From assembly GCA_018714895.1 (NCBI GenBank), contig DVMQ01000020.1, positions 1 through 33,527 of the forward strand: DNA of 33,527 nucleotides, read 5' to 3'. The DNA is from Coprovicinus avistercoris. GTDB taxonomy: Bacteria; Actinomycetota; Coriobacteriia; Coriobacteriales; Atopobiaceae. The notes below the pieces were generated by a model. The model made no database searches and was not told the DNA's origin. It saw nothing but the letters and a program-made list of their open reading frames with translations. The translations under genes and the position numbers were made by a program. This document shows positions 16,385 to 24,466 of the stretch, piece after piece (position 1 is the first letter of the stretch; every line of letters begins with the position of its first letter).

Positions 16385-17704
16385 TTACTGCTGACTCTCG
16401 TACTCTTGTACTTTACGAATAACTTGGCGGTTATAACGCGTCCAATCCGAATCAAACTTCGATAGGAAGCGATCGATAATTTCGTCCTCAGATCCTTCGT
16501 TGTCCTGAAGCATTGTCTGAAGCTGAGCATCGACTGCCATAGCACTCTGATAGGAATGGTCCAGATAGTCGAGCACTCGGCCCTCATCCAAAAAGTCCTT
16601 GATGCCATCGAAGAGCGGATCAAGTTCGAAATCGCCCTCAATGCAGGGAATAGCACGCTGATCAGAAATATAGGTCTGCATATTATCCGGCTCAGAAAGG
16701 TAGCTTAGAACCTCATAAACCGCGTCTTTGTGCTTGCATGTCTCAGCAACGCACCACTGCAAGTCAACACCAGATACCACAATGCGATCATCTGGATTGT
16801 CGGCAGACGGCATTGCAAACATACCTACATTAATATCGGGATTTCCGGTAAGAATCTGTGGTACCGCAAAACTGCCGCAGGGGTACATAGCCGACTTGCC
16901 ATTTGCAAACGATGTGCATGCATCGTTATAACTGGCTGCAAAAGGACCAGGCTCACCCGGAAGACACGTCTGGCTGTATTGAAGCAACTGACGCATGCGA
17001 CGTGCAGGAGCTCCATAATACTCAGCAAACGTTGCCTTACCAGCATTTACTTGGCGTGCAAGATCTGGTGGCACCATGTTTACGGTAATGGAATTCCATG
17101 GAGAGAGAATTGTCCAGGTATCCAGATAGCCCAGATAGAACGGAGCAACTTCTCCTTCAGCCTTTATCTGTTCACAGAGGCTGATCAATTCATCCCAGGT
17201 TACAGGGATCTGCCAGCCCTTTTCATTGAACATGTCGACGTTATAGAGGACACCAGCTGCATTAGCAACATATGGCACACCGTAGATGCCATCCATCGGA
17301 ACGTAGGTCACACTCTTGAGAATATTGATGTATGCCTCTTTAACGTCTGCCATCCCTGGATAATCAGACACATTTGCCAGGATATTTGAATCAACAAAAC
17401 TGGCGTAGTCGGCATCTCCACCGATACCGATAACATCGGGATAGTTCTCACGTACAAAGCGTGTTTTCATAATAGTGACAGCGTCTGCTGGACTATTAAT
17501 TGTTAGCACAATGTCATCATGCGAAGCGTTAAAGTCAGCCATGATCTGATCGAAAATGGCTTTTGCCTCCTGCTTATAGCTCACAATCTCAACTTCGGTC
17601 TTGCCATCCGATCTCTCACTTGCACAGCCAGAGAACATGAGCGTTGCTGCACCAGCAGCAGTGAGCCCCAGGAGTGAACGCCGCGTAATGGGCTTATTCA
17701 GCAT
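16385..17704 (-). CDS. msmE: Sugar ABC transporter substrate-binding lipoprotein
   Basis: This 439-residue protein starts with a lipoprotein signal peptide. The twin-arginine-like TRRSLLGLTAAGAA is followed by the lipobox FSGC, with Cys27 as the lipidation site. The RR-S-LLG pattern suggests possible Tat export. The mature part resembles family 1 solute-binding proteins of CUT1 importers, for example GKSAMYPCGSFAVPQI and the DAVYEVLSYLSEPDN region. It captures the sugar outside the cell for MsmFG. It lies 21 bases after msmK. Calling it MsmE rests on context (GH36, AraC regulator); another oligosaccharide specificity is possible. Confidence 0.9.
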   Translation of the reverse strand: MLNKPITRRSLLGLTAAGAATLMFSGCASERSDGKTEVEIVSYKQEAKAIFDQIMADFNASHDDIVLTINSPADAVTIMKTRFVRENYPDVIGIGGDADYASFVDSNILANVSDYPGMADVKEAYINILKSVTYVPMDGIYGVPYVANAAGVLYNVDMFNEKGWQIPVTWDELISLCEQIKAEGEVAPFYLGYLDTWTILSPWNSITVNMVPPDLARQVNAGKATFAEYYGAPARRMRQLLQYSQTCLPGEPGPFAASYNDACTSFANGKSAMYPCGSFAVPQILTGNPDINVGMFAMPSADNPDDRIVVSGVDLQWCVAETCKHKDAVYEVLSYLSEPDNMQTYISDQRAIPCIEGDFELDPLFDGIKDFLDEGRVLDYLDHSYQSAMAVDAQLQTMLQDNEGSEDEIIDRFLSKFDSDWTRYNRQVIRKVQEYESQQ

Positions 17705-17725
17705 AACTTGGGTCTCCTTTCGGGC

Positions 17726-18835
17726 TTAATGAACAATGGCGAGCTCGGTCTCTTTATCGAATACATGAAGCTTGTTCACATCAAAAGCGACCTTAATCCG
17801 GCTGCCTGTACGAACAGGATTTGTTGCAGAGAGGTGCGCGGAGATAACGCCGCCGTCAACCTCGCCATAAATCATTGCCTCTGAACCGAGAAGCTCATAA
17901 ACAGTTACAGACGCCTCAATCGACTCAGACAAAAACTTTTGCTCGGAATATTCGTGCTCTTCAACAACGTCTTCAGGACGGATTCCGGCAACAACAACTT
18001 TGCCAATATATGGCCTTAATGCAGCAGCCTTTGACTCAGGTACCGTAATGGTGTTTGAACCAAAGGTGAGCGTAATCTTTCCGGCGCGCTCGCCTACAGT
18101 GGCATCGACAAAGTTCATCTGAGGAGAACCAATAAAGCCTGCCACAAAAAGATTGCAAGGCTCGTTGTAGAGCTTCGAAGGTGTGTCCACCTGCTGCATG
18201 ACGCCATCTTTCATAACAACGATACGAGTACCAAGCGTCATAGCTTCAGTTTGGTCGTGCGTTACATAAATAATGGTGGCGCCCAAACGATCGTGCAGTT
18301 TCGAGATCTCGGCACGCATCTGTACACGAAGCTTTGCATCAAGGTTTGAAAGTGGCTCATCCATGAGAAAGACTTTGGGGTTACGAGCAATTGCACGACC
18401 CATAGCTACACGTTGACGCTGACCACCTGAAAGCGCGGAGGGCTTACGGTCCAAGAGCTTTTCAAGGTCAAGAATTCGAGCAGTCTCATGCACAACCCTG
18501 TCAATTTCCTTGGAGTCGGCCTTGCGCAGACGCAGCGGAAACGCCATATTCTCATAGACAGTCATATGGGGGTACAGTGCATAATTCTGGAAGACCATAG
18601 CGATGTCGCGGTCCTTTGGCTCGACATCGTTCACAACCTTCCCGTCAATCTTGAGCGTGCCGGAAGTAATATCTTCAAGTCCGGCAATCATGCGCAGCGT
18701 TGTTGACTTACCGCAACCCGACGGTCCAACAAAAATAATGAATTCCTTGTCGGCAATTTCGAGGTTAAAATCCTTCACCCCCTCGTAGCCATTGGGATAT
18801 TTCTTGCTCACATGTTCGAGCGTGAGTTCTGCCAT
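17726..18835 (-). CDS. msmK: Sugar ABC transporter ATPase (MsmK/UgpC type)
   Basis: This 369-residue ABC ATPase has Walker A GPSGCGKST (about residues 37-45), the Q-loop VFQNYALYPHMTV, signature LSGGQRQR, Walker B VFLMDEPLSNLDA and switch VTHDQTEAMTLG. A C-terminal TOBE/OB regulatory domain follows (GIRPEDV and onward). Proteins of this type energise CUT1 importers and often serve several of them. It is the first gene of the sugar operon, directly downstream of the divergent control region. Having its own ATPase in the operon is typical of the msm locus, though the family position (MsmK, UgpC, MalK) cannot be separated by eye. Confidence 0.94.
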   Translation of the reverse strand: MAELTLEHVSKKYPNGYEGVKDFNLEIADKEFIIFVGPSGCGKSTTLRMIAGLEDITSGTLKIDGKVVNDVEPKDRDIAMVFQNYALYPHMTVYENMAFPLRLRKADSKEIDRVVHETARILDLEKLLDRKPSALSGGQRQRVAMGRAIARNPKVFLMDEPLSNLDAKLRVQMRAEISKLHDRLGATIIYVTHDQTEAMTLGTRIVVMKDGVMQQVDTPSKLYNEPCNLFVAGFIGSPQMNFVDATVGERAGKITLTFGSNTITVPESKAAALRPYIGKVVVAGIRPEDVVEEHEYSEQKFLSESIEASVTVYELLGSEAMIYGEVDGGVISAHLSATNPVRTGSRIKVAFDVNKLHVFDKETELAIVH

Positions 18836-19255
18836 CGAGCTTCCCCTTCCACGCAGGTATCAACAAGCTTTGTAGGCGCGACAAACAAAAGCATAACGTC
18901 TTGCATTGTAGAGTTATCATTTTTCTACTTTATCTTGCTTTTAGGTATATTTCCTATCTTTATTTACGTTTACACAGGTAGATGACTTATATTTTTAAAA
19001 TTTTTCTTAACTGTTTCGATAAACGGTTCATTTTTTAACGTAAATGGAATGTAAGAAGTAACTATAGGGTATCAATTCTTTTATGTCGTTTACCTCTATA
19101 TTTATCGATAAAACTGAAAACCCTGTCAGCTTCACTCGTCTGAAATAGTTTTATACCTTTATTATATCTATATTCCTAATTTTTATATCTTTTTATATAT
19201 TTTGTAGCATTTTGATATATAATTCTGTTGTCCAAAGAGAGCAGAAAGGATTGCT
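18836..19255. promoter_or_regulatory. Divergent control region between msmK and the AraC-type regulator
   Basis: This 420-base AT-rich stretch has no gene. It holds repeated motifs: CGTTTAC at 18967-18973 and again at 19087-19093; ATTTACGTT (18962-18970), whose exact reverse complement AACGTAAAT recurs at 19037-19045; GTTTCGATAAAC at 19013-19024; and the perfect 12-bp palindrome TTTATCGATAAA at 19101-19112. These are candidate sites for the adjacent AraC-type protein. A TATAAT at 19218-19223 is a good plus-strand -10 for the regulator gene, with a weak -35. I could not pin down a single msmK promoter. Catabolite control could also act here, but I see no clear cre box. Confidence 0.55.
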
Positions 19256-20110
19256 ATGAGACCGCATGAGATTGAATACTCTGTATTTAGTGGAAGCTCG
19301 TTTACCGACCTCATGCCCTATCAATATGGACGTGAGGTATGCAGGCCGTCGTATATGTATGGCCCCGCACGACGGTCTCACTACCTTTTTCATTACATCA
19401 TTGAAGGCGAAGGCACCCTCACCTCAACGCTTGATGATGGAAAGCAGGTAAGTTTTCCCGTTCACGCCAATGAGGGTTTTCTTATTTTCCCAGGTCAGGT
19501 TACTACATACTCAGCAAGCTCACTCAATCCTTGGGAATACATTTGGGTTGAATTCGACGGAACGCATGTGCGTCGAGCACTTGAGCGCGTTGGACTTACA
19601 AAGTCATATCCAATTTACCGCTCACAAGATCAGGCGCTTCGTGACCAGATGTATCAGACCATGCAGACTTTGCTCGACCGGCGTTCAGACTCAGACTTCT
19701 ATTTAGTTGGAACAACCTATTATTTTTTCGATGCGCTTATTCGCTCAGCTGAACCTCATCGAACCGACCATGCCAACCTAAGAAATAGTTTTTATATTGA
19801 TACTGCTCTCACCTTTGTAGAAAACAATTATCAGCACGATATCTCAGTTGAAGATATTGCCCGTAGCTGCGGAATTAACCGCAGCTACTTTGGCAAGCTT
19901 TTCAAAGACGTTATGGGCATATCTCCTCAACAATATCTCATTCAATATCGTATGGAAAAAGCCTGTGACCTGCTAAAGCTTTCAGGCCTTTCCATTCATG
20001 AAGTTGGGGAAGCAGTAGGATATCCGAACCAGTTACATTTCTCACGTGCATTTAAGAATGCCATGGGCATGTCTCCACGAACCTGGAGAAGTGAACATGT
20101 TACGCATTAA
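19256..20110 (+). CDS. msmR: AraC-family transcriptional regulator (MsmR-like)
   Basis: This 284-residue protein has an N-terminal cupin-type sugar-sensing domain (about 15-100: HYLFHYIIEGEGTL, EGFLIFPGQVTTYSA). The C-terminal double helix-turn-helix spans about 185-280, with DISVEDIARSCGINRSYFGKLF and the AraC signature region IHEVGEAVGYPNQLHFSRAFK. The architecture matches MsmR/RafR-type activators of alpha-galactoside operons. It is divergent from msmK across a repeat-rich region and convergent with the amylosucrase gene. ATG at 19256 has AAAGGA five bases upstream. The target operon is inferred from position. The symbol is by analogy with the streptococcal msm locus. Confidence 0.9.
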   Translation: MRPHEIEYSVFSGSSFTDLMPYQYGREVCRPSYMYGPARRSHYLFHYIIEGEGTLTSTLDDGKQVSFPVHANEGFLIFPGQVTTYSASSLNPWEYIWVEFDGTHVRRALERVGLTKSYPIYRSQDQALRDQMYQTMQTLLDRRSDSDFYLVGTTYYFFDALIRSAEPHRTDHANLRNSFYIDTALTFVENNYQHDISVEDIARSCGINRSYFGKLFKDVMGISPQQYLIQYRMEKACDLLKLSGLSIHEVGEAVGYPNQLHFSRAFKNAMGMSPRTWRSEHVTH

Positions 20111-20132
20111 TACAAAATCCAACAATGTATGC

Positions 20133-22031
20133 CTACATGATCCACCACGCAAAATCCCAGCTATCCAGTGAGAACGATGCAAACTTGCTTGTCTTCCCGT
20201 CGATAAGATTGGTGTAGGAGGCTTCCTGTGGCATCCACACCTCACGAGTCTCATCAGAGAAGTTAAAGACTGCATAGAGCGTCTTTTTTCCGGTGTGTCG
20301 GGTAATCCATAGAATGGCGGGATCGCTATAGTCCACTATCGCAACGTCCGCATCTGCATCAAACACATCGTTTGAACGGCGAATTTCTTCAAGCTTTTGA
20401 ATAGCCGTAAAAACGTGGTGCTGCACTGTATTTTTCTTATCAATATTCTTAACTAATTTCCAGTCAAAGGGACTGCGATGAATATAACGTGAGTCGTCAG
20501 CCTTCTCGGGGTCATCCTTATACGTGTAATCGTTAACTTGGGCAACCTCGTCACCACTGTAAATAATTGGCAAGCCGGATTGCGTAAGCAAGTAGGCATG
20601 AAGCATGATGTCTTTTCGAATAGCCGCCTGCATTGCTGCTTCGTTATTTTCAAAACCTGCAGCCTCGATACCGCACATAGAGGCAGTAGTACCGCAAAAA
20701 CGTGCATCACCCGTTACAGGATCGGCGTTATACAGTTCTCCGCGACTCACACTGCCTTCGGTAAAGCCCTGAAAATAGTCATTGAGATAGCTTTTATGCG
20801 CCACTTCCTGCATTCCCCAATGAGAGAGTGTGGCGTAATCGAGTCCCCAGCCAATATCATCATGACACCGCAGATAATTGAGGAAGGTGTATTCACGAGG
20901 CAGTGAACATACTGTTTCCAGTTGGCTGCGTAAGAGACGTGTATCTCGGCATGCCACAGAACTCCAGGTTGTAGCCATAGTGGTTACGTTGTAGAGCATA
21001 TGACACTCGGGCTTCTCAACGGTACCGAAGTAAGGCACTACCTCAACAGGAGCCATCACGACCTCGCCCAACAGTGCGATGCCAGGGCATACAACCTCTC
21101 CTATCATGCGCATCATGCGCACGATTGAATGCACCTGAGGGAGATTGCGACAGTTTGTTCCAAACTGCTTCCAAATGTAAGGCACCGCATCAAGACGGAA
21201 AATGTCTATACCCTGATTGGCTAAGTACAAAAAGTTGTACATCATCTCATTAAAAACGCGTGGATTTCGGTAGTTAAGATCCCACTGATACGGATAGAAC
21301 TGCGTCATTACACACTGACGTAGCTCAGGCAGATAGGTAAAATGCCCCGGAGCGGTTGTAGGAAAGACCTGTGGTACATCACGATAGTAACGATCGATAA
21401 GAGCTTGGTCATTCGTAAAGAAATAACGGCTCATGTATTCACCCTCACCTCTGCGCGCACGCTGTGCCCATTCATGCTCGTCTGAGGTGTGGTTCATAAC
21501 AAAGTCCATACAAAGGCTTATGCCACGGCTATGGCACTTCTCAGCGAGATGTGAAAGATCGTCCATGGTGCCAAATTCAGGCTTTACCCGTCGAAAATCT
21601 GAGACGGCATAACCACCATCTGAGCGGCTCTTATCTTCTGGGGTGTCCAAGAAAGGCATAAGGTGGATGTAATTTACTCCGATTCGCTCTAAATAGCCTA
21701 GATGCCCCTCTATACCACGCAGAGTGCCAGCAAAGTTATCCACATACATTTGCATGCCAAGAAGATCGCTGTTGCGATACCATGCACGGCCTTCTCGCTC
21801 AGCATCAAGTTTGCGCAAAGCTTGTGGTCGTGCATCATAAAAGTATTTCATCTGATCTGTAAGCTCAGCAAACATTGAGCTGTTATCGTAAAGCTCCATG
21901 TAGAGCCAGCGCAGCTCATCATGATGGCGAGCAAGGCGGCTTGCAAAAAGCGCATCATCGCGCGCAGAAGACTTCTTTAGGGAAGCATGAGAGTTATGGG
22001 CTTGACCGGAAGATTGAGTATTCGACAGCAT
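20133..22031 (-). CDS. Amylosucrase-type glucosyltransferase/hydrolase, GH13 subfamily 4
   Basis: At 632 residues with an N-terminal helical extension of about 90 residues, this is the size of amylosucrase, not of sucrose phosphorylase (about 490). The GH13 motifs are MDFVMNHTSDEHEW, FRLDAVPYIWK (nucleophile Asp281), LLGEVVMA (acid/base Glu323) and NYLRCHDDIGW (His390, Asp391). The last is characteristic of amylosucrases. Those enzymes use sucrose to build alpha-1,4 glucan and release fructose. There is no signal peptide, so it should act on cytosolic sucrose, such as that left after raffinose is cleaved by the GH36 enzyme. ATG at 22031 has GAGGAG five bases upstream. A sucrose hydrolase or other GH13_4 specificity cannot be excluded. 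It ends 22 bases from the convergent regulator gene. Confidence 0.87.
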   Translation of the reverse strand: MLSNTQSSGQAHNSHASLKKSSARDDALFASRLARHHDELRWLYMELYDNSSMFAELTDQMKYFYDARPQALRKLDAEREGRAWYRNSDLLGMQMYVDNFAGTLRGIEGHLGYLERIGVNYIHLMPFLDTPEDKSRSDGGYAVSDFRRVKPEFGTMDDLSHLAEKCHSRGISLCMDFVMNHTSDEHEWAQRARRGEGEYMSRYFFTNDQALIDRYYRDVPQVFPTTAPGHFTYLPELRQCVMTQFYPYQWDLNYRNPRVFNEMMYNFLYLANQGIDIFRLDAVPYIWKQFGTNCRNLPQVHSIVRMMRMIGEVVCPGIALLGEVVMAPVEVVPYFGTVEKPECHMLYNVTTMATTWSSVACRDTRLLRSQLETVCSLPREYTFLNYLRCHDDIGWGLDYATLSHWGMQEVAHKSYLNDYFQGFTEGSVSRGELYNADPVTGDARFCGTTASMCGIEAAGFENNEAAMQAAIRKDIMLHAYLLTQSGLPIIYSGDEVAQVNDYTYKDDPEKADDSRYIHRSPFDWKLVKNIDKKNTVQHHVFTAIQKLEEIRRSNDVFDADADVAIVDYSDPAILWITRHTGKKTLYAVFNFSDETREVWMPQEASYTNLIDGKTSKFASFSLDSWDFAWWIM

Positions 22032-22130
22032 GTGTACTCCTCATAGATACAAAACATAAGAACAGTGCAGAGAAACTCATCCTCTCCACCGCTCATAGAG
22101 AACATCATGCATATGTCTGTCGCTTGCTAA

Positions 22131-22159
22131 ATTCTAACTATACGCATACACGCTGTCGA
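22131..22159 (-). promoter_or_regulatory. Promoter of the amylosucrase gene
   Basis: On the minus strand, -35 TCGACA (22154-22159) and -10 TAGAAT (22131-22136) lie 17 bases apart. This predicts a leader of about 95 bases. Confidence 0.65.
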
Positions 22160-22174
22160 GATTTTTCCACAGCG
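22151..22174. promoter_or_regulatory. Candidate operator overlapping the -35 of the amylosucrase promoter
   Basis: The inverted repeat CGCTGT-N12-ACAGCG spans 24 bases and covers the -35 hexamer, a typical place for a regulator site. The motif does not occur in the msmK/AraC control region, so the regulator may differ. Confidence 0.45.
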
Positions 22175-22192
22175 CAACATAAAAGCAACTCG

Positions 22193-22204
22193 TAGCCTAG
22201 GCTA
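22193..22204. repeat. 12-bp perfect palindrome TAGCCTAGGCTA over a stop codon
   Basis: This perfect palindrome overlaps the TAG stop codon of the small membrane protein gene and lies just upstream of the amylosucrase promoter region. Function unknown. As RNA it would form only a short stem. Confidence 0.5.
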
Positions 22205-22462
22205 GGCGATAAAAAACAGAATGATATTGCTTACAAGAGAGAGTACCGGAGCAAGCAAACAGAGAAAAATGCCGGTACCTGAACACACCATGCCAATTAT
22301 GCATGTCATGTCACGACGATAGTCTGCTCGCTTCTCACGCCTGGCAAGAATAAAACCTATAGCGCCAATACCTGCACCAACAATCTGCAGCACAATAAAT
22401 GGGCAGAACGCCACGAGAATCGAAATAGCTCCCAGCACAATCGATACGATATCGCGACGCAT
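22202..22462 (-). CDS. Small membrane protein of unknown function (DUF4190-like pattern)
   Basis: This 86-residue protein has a hydrophobic hairpin near the N-terminus (IVSIVLGAISILVAFCPFIV, then IVGAGIGAIGFILA). A short basic cytosolic loop, RREKRADYRRD, follows, and a second hydrophobic region at about 54-86 (IGMVCSGTGIFLCLLAPVLS and onward) ends the protein. The pattern resembles small DUF4190-type membrane proteins; no function is known to me. ATG at 22462 has GGGAG five bases upstream; an in-frame ATG four codons earlier is possible. It has its own promoter candidate and stands alone between gdhA and the amylosucrase gene. Confidence 0.7.
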   Translation of the reverse strand: MRRDIVSIVLGAISILVAFCPFIVLQIVGAGIGAIGFILARREKRADYRRDMTCIIGMVCSGTGIFLCLLAPVLSLVSNIILFFIA

Positions 22463-22568
22463 ATAATCTCCCATCAATACAACACAGTTAGCCACTATCA
22501 GTGGCCGTTGGTACAAATTACTACAAAAGCATGGACGGTATTGGACGAGTTCTTTCTCTCTTCCGTGC

Positions 22569-22597
22569 ATAGTATCGCTTGCACGAAAAAAGCTCAA
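22569..22597 (-). promoter_or_regulatory. Promoter of the small membrane protein gene
   Basis: The -35 TTGAGC (22592-22597) and -10 TACTAT (22569-22574) have a 17-base spacer on the minus strand. The leader of about 100 bases carries the hairpin GCCACT-ATC-AGTGGC at 22491-22505, shortly upstream of the start. Confidence 0.55.
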
Positions 22598-22628
22598 CGA
22601 AACGCCAACGCCATCCATGCTTCTTCTT

Positions 22629-22646
22629 GTTTGAACTACTTCAAAC
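22629..22646 (-). terminator. Hairpin immediately after gdhA
   Basis: The perfect stem GTTTGAA / TTCAAAC with a four-base loop starts 11 bases past the gdhA stop. No T-tract follows on the minus strand, so it is an atypical terminator or 3'-end stabiliser. Confidence 0.4.
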
Positions 22647-22657
22647 GAAAAGGTTTT

Positions 22658-24013
22658 TTAGCACACACCCTGAGCCATCATGGCATCAGCAACCTTCAGG
22701 AAGCCAGCAATATTGGCGCCCATTACGAAGTTGCCCTCATGGCCATACTCGCGTGCCGTGTTGTCCACATTGTGGAACATGCTGCGCATAAGGCTCTCAA
22801 GCTTGCCATCAACCTCTTCAAACGTCCAGGAAAGATGCTCGGCATTCTGGCTCATCTCGAGACCGGATACAAGCACACCGCCGGCATTTGCTGCCTTACC
22901 AGGCATGAAGGCAACACCATGCTCCATAAGGTAAGTTGTTGCATCAGGCGTGGTAGGCATGTTAGCGCCCTCGCCCACAACCTTGCAGCCATTTGCCACA
23001 AGCGCCTTAGCATCCTCAAGCAGAAGGGTGTTCTCACGTGCGCAGGGCAGTGCAACATCACAAGGAAGCTGCCATACACCACGACCGTCACCCTCATGCC
23101 ACACAGCCTGTGGACGCTCATCGACATACATTGCAAGGCTTACACCCTGGTCGTGTCCAGAGCGCTTCTTGTTGTAGATATGCTCAAGAACCTGATAGTC
23201 GATGCCCTCAGGATCCTCAACCCAACCCTTAGTATCCGAGCATGCAATGGTCTTGCCACCAAGTTGAGCAACTTTCTGAATTGCATAGATAGCAACGTTG
23301 CCGGAGCCATGAACAACAGCAGTCTTGCCCTCGAAAGAAGTGCCTGTGCTCTTGAGGTACTCATCTACGAAGTAGACAAGGCCATATCCAGTTGCCTCGG
23401 TACGCGCAAGGGAACCACCATAGGTAAGGCCCTTGCCGGTAAGAACGCCAGACCATTCGTTGCGCAGACGCTTGTACTGGCCAAACATATAGCCAATCTC
23501 ACGTCCTCCTACGCCAAGATCGCCTGCAGGTACGTCAGTATTGGGACCAATATGGCGACAAAGCTCTGTCATAAACGACTGGCAGAATGCCATAATCTCG
23601 CGGTTGGACTTGCCCTTAGGATCGAAGTCAGAGCCGCCCTTGCCGCCGCCCATTGGCAGTGTGGTAAGTGCATTCTTGAAGATCTGCTCAAAACCAAGGA
23701 ACTTAAGCATACCCACCGTAACGGTAGGATTGAAACGAAGGCCACCTTTGTAGGGGCCAAGTGCCGAGTTGTACTCAACACGATAAGCACGGTTAACCTG
23801 GACCTTGCCCTCATCATCTACCCAAGGAACACGGAACATAATGATGCGCTCCGGCTCAACAATGCGCTCGAGAAGGCTTGCCTCCTCAAACTCAGGATGA
23901 GCATCAAGGGCAGGCTGGATCGTTTCAAGAACTTCTTGTGCGGCCTGGATAAACTCTGGCTGATCGGCATAACGCGTCTCAAGCTCAGCAAAAACACGCT
24001 CAGAGTAAGTCAT
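22658..24013 (-). CDS. gdhA: Glutamate dehydrogenase, NADP-type hexameric family
   Basis: This 451-residue protein has the small hexameric GDH architecture. The substrate domain contains YNSALGPYKGGLRFNPTV and the catalytic-lysine motif LPMGGGKGGSDFDPKGKS (Lys125). The dinucleotide domain has VVHGSGNVAIYAIQK. It interconverts 2-oxoglutarate plus ammonium with glutamate, a main ammonium-assimilation route. NADP preference is inferred from family resemblance to E. coli GdhA. The ATG start at 24013 (MTYSERVF) has GGAG six bases upstream; a longer reading adds 20 hydrophobic residues not seen in the family. It is monocistronic and divergent from the tRNA-Pro/Gly unit. Confidence 0.97.
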   Translation of the reverse strand: MTYSERVFAELETRYADQPEFIQAAQEVLETIQPALDAHPEFEEASLLERIVEPERIIMFRVPWVDDEGKVQVNRAYRVEYNSALGPYKGGLRFNPTVTVGMLKFLGFEQIFKNALTTLPMGGGKGGSDFDPKGKSNREIMAFCQSFMTELCRHIGPNTDVPAGDLGVGGREIGYMFGQYKRLRNEWSGVLTGKGLTYGGSLARTEATGYGLVYFVDEYLKSTGTSFEGKTAVVHGSGNVAIYAIQKVAQLGGKTIACSDTKGWVEDPEGIDYQVLEHIYNKKRSGHDQGVSLAMYVDERPQAVWHEGDGRGVWQLPCDVALPCARENTLLLEDAKALVANGCKVVGEGANMPTTPDATTYLMEHGVAFMPGKAANAGGVLVSGLEMSQNAEHLSWTFEEVDGKLESLMRSMFHNVDNTAREYGHEGNFVMGANIAGFLKVADAMMAQGVC

Positions 24014-24163
24014 ATTCGCTCCAATCCACAGTAATAGCCACTTTTCAAAAAGTACCTCTATGAGGATACTCATTCGAAAAGAGCTTGAAAGGATGTGGCT
24101 TACTCAGCGTAACCTTATAGAACCAGTCACGAAACATATTGTACATAGTAAGGTGAAGATATT

Positions 24164-24181
24164 ATTTTAACTTGTTAAAAT
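24164..24181. repeat. 18-bp perfect palindrome between gdhA and the tRNA-Pro promoter
   Basis: ATTTTAACTTGTTAAAAT is symmetrical except for its two central bases. Its right half overlaps the -35 of the tRNA promoter, and it lies about 150 bases upstream of gdhA. It could be a regulator site for either side; this is inference. Confidence 0.5.
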
Positions 24182-24200
24182 CGTCATTCTCGCCTATACT
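24172..24200 (+). promoter_or_regulatory. Promoter of the tRNA-Pro/tRNA-Gly unit
   Basis: The -35 TTGTTA (24172-24177) and -10 TATACT (24195-24200) have a 17-base spacer. The -10 ends 13 bases before tRNA-Pro, giving a very short leader as expected for a tRNA operon. Confidence 0.75.
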
Positions 24201-24213
24201 TTTCCACTGCGAT

Positions 24214-24290
24214 CGGGGCGTGGCGCAGCTTGGTAGCGCATCTGCTTTGGGAGCAGAGGGTCGCTGGTTCGAATCCAGTCGCCCCGACCA
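24214..24290 (+). tRNA. tRNA-Pro (anticodon UGG)
   Basis: This is a cloverleaf with acceptor CGGGGCG/CGCCCCG, encoded CCA, T-loop GTTCGAATC and anticodon loop TTTGGGA, giving UGG. It is the first gene of a two-tRNA unit. Confidence 0.98.
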
Positions 24291-24296
24291 TCGCAT

Positions 24297-24370
<74 letters not shown>

Positions 24371-24379
24371 TGTAATGTC

Positions 24380-24410
24380 AGCCCGGTGGCGTAGCCCTCC
24401 GGGCTTTTTT
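24380..24410 (+). terminator. Intrinsic terminator of the tRNA-Pro/Gly unit
   Basis: The stem AGCCCGG / CCGGGCT is followed by a T-run (TTTTTT), ten bases after tRNA-Gly. This is a textbook plus-strand terminator. Confidence 0.88.
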
Positions 24411-24466
24411 GTATGCACCAAGAACATTAACACCGTATTGCTCTCCACGATCTGAAGAGGCGTATT

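Noticed and set aside
18836..19255. Replication origin or attachment site in the AT-rich gap
   Set aside because: No DnaA-box cluster, no integrase and no tRNA end; the position between divergent sugar genes explains it as a control region.
20133..22031. Sucrose phosphorylase (gtfA) as identity for the GH13 gene
   Set aside because: The protein is about 140 residues too long, has an N-terminal helical extension and carries the HDDIGW motif typical of amylosucrases.
22508..24034. 508-codon open frame on the plus strand antisense to gdhA
   Set aside because: Its translation has no recognisable domain and lies almost wholly opposite a well supported gdhA. Long antisense frames are common opposite codon-biased genes.
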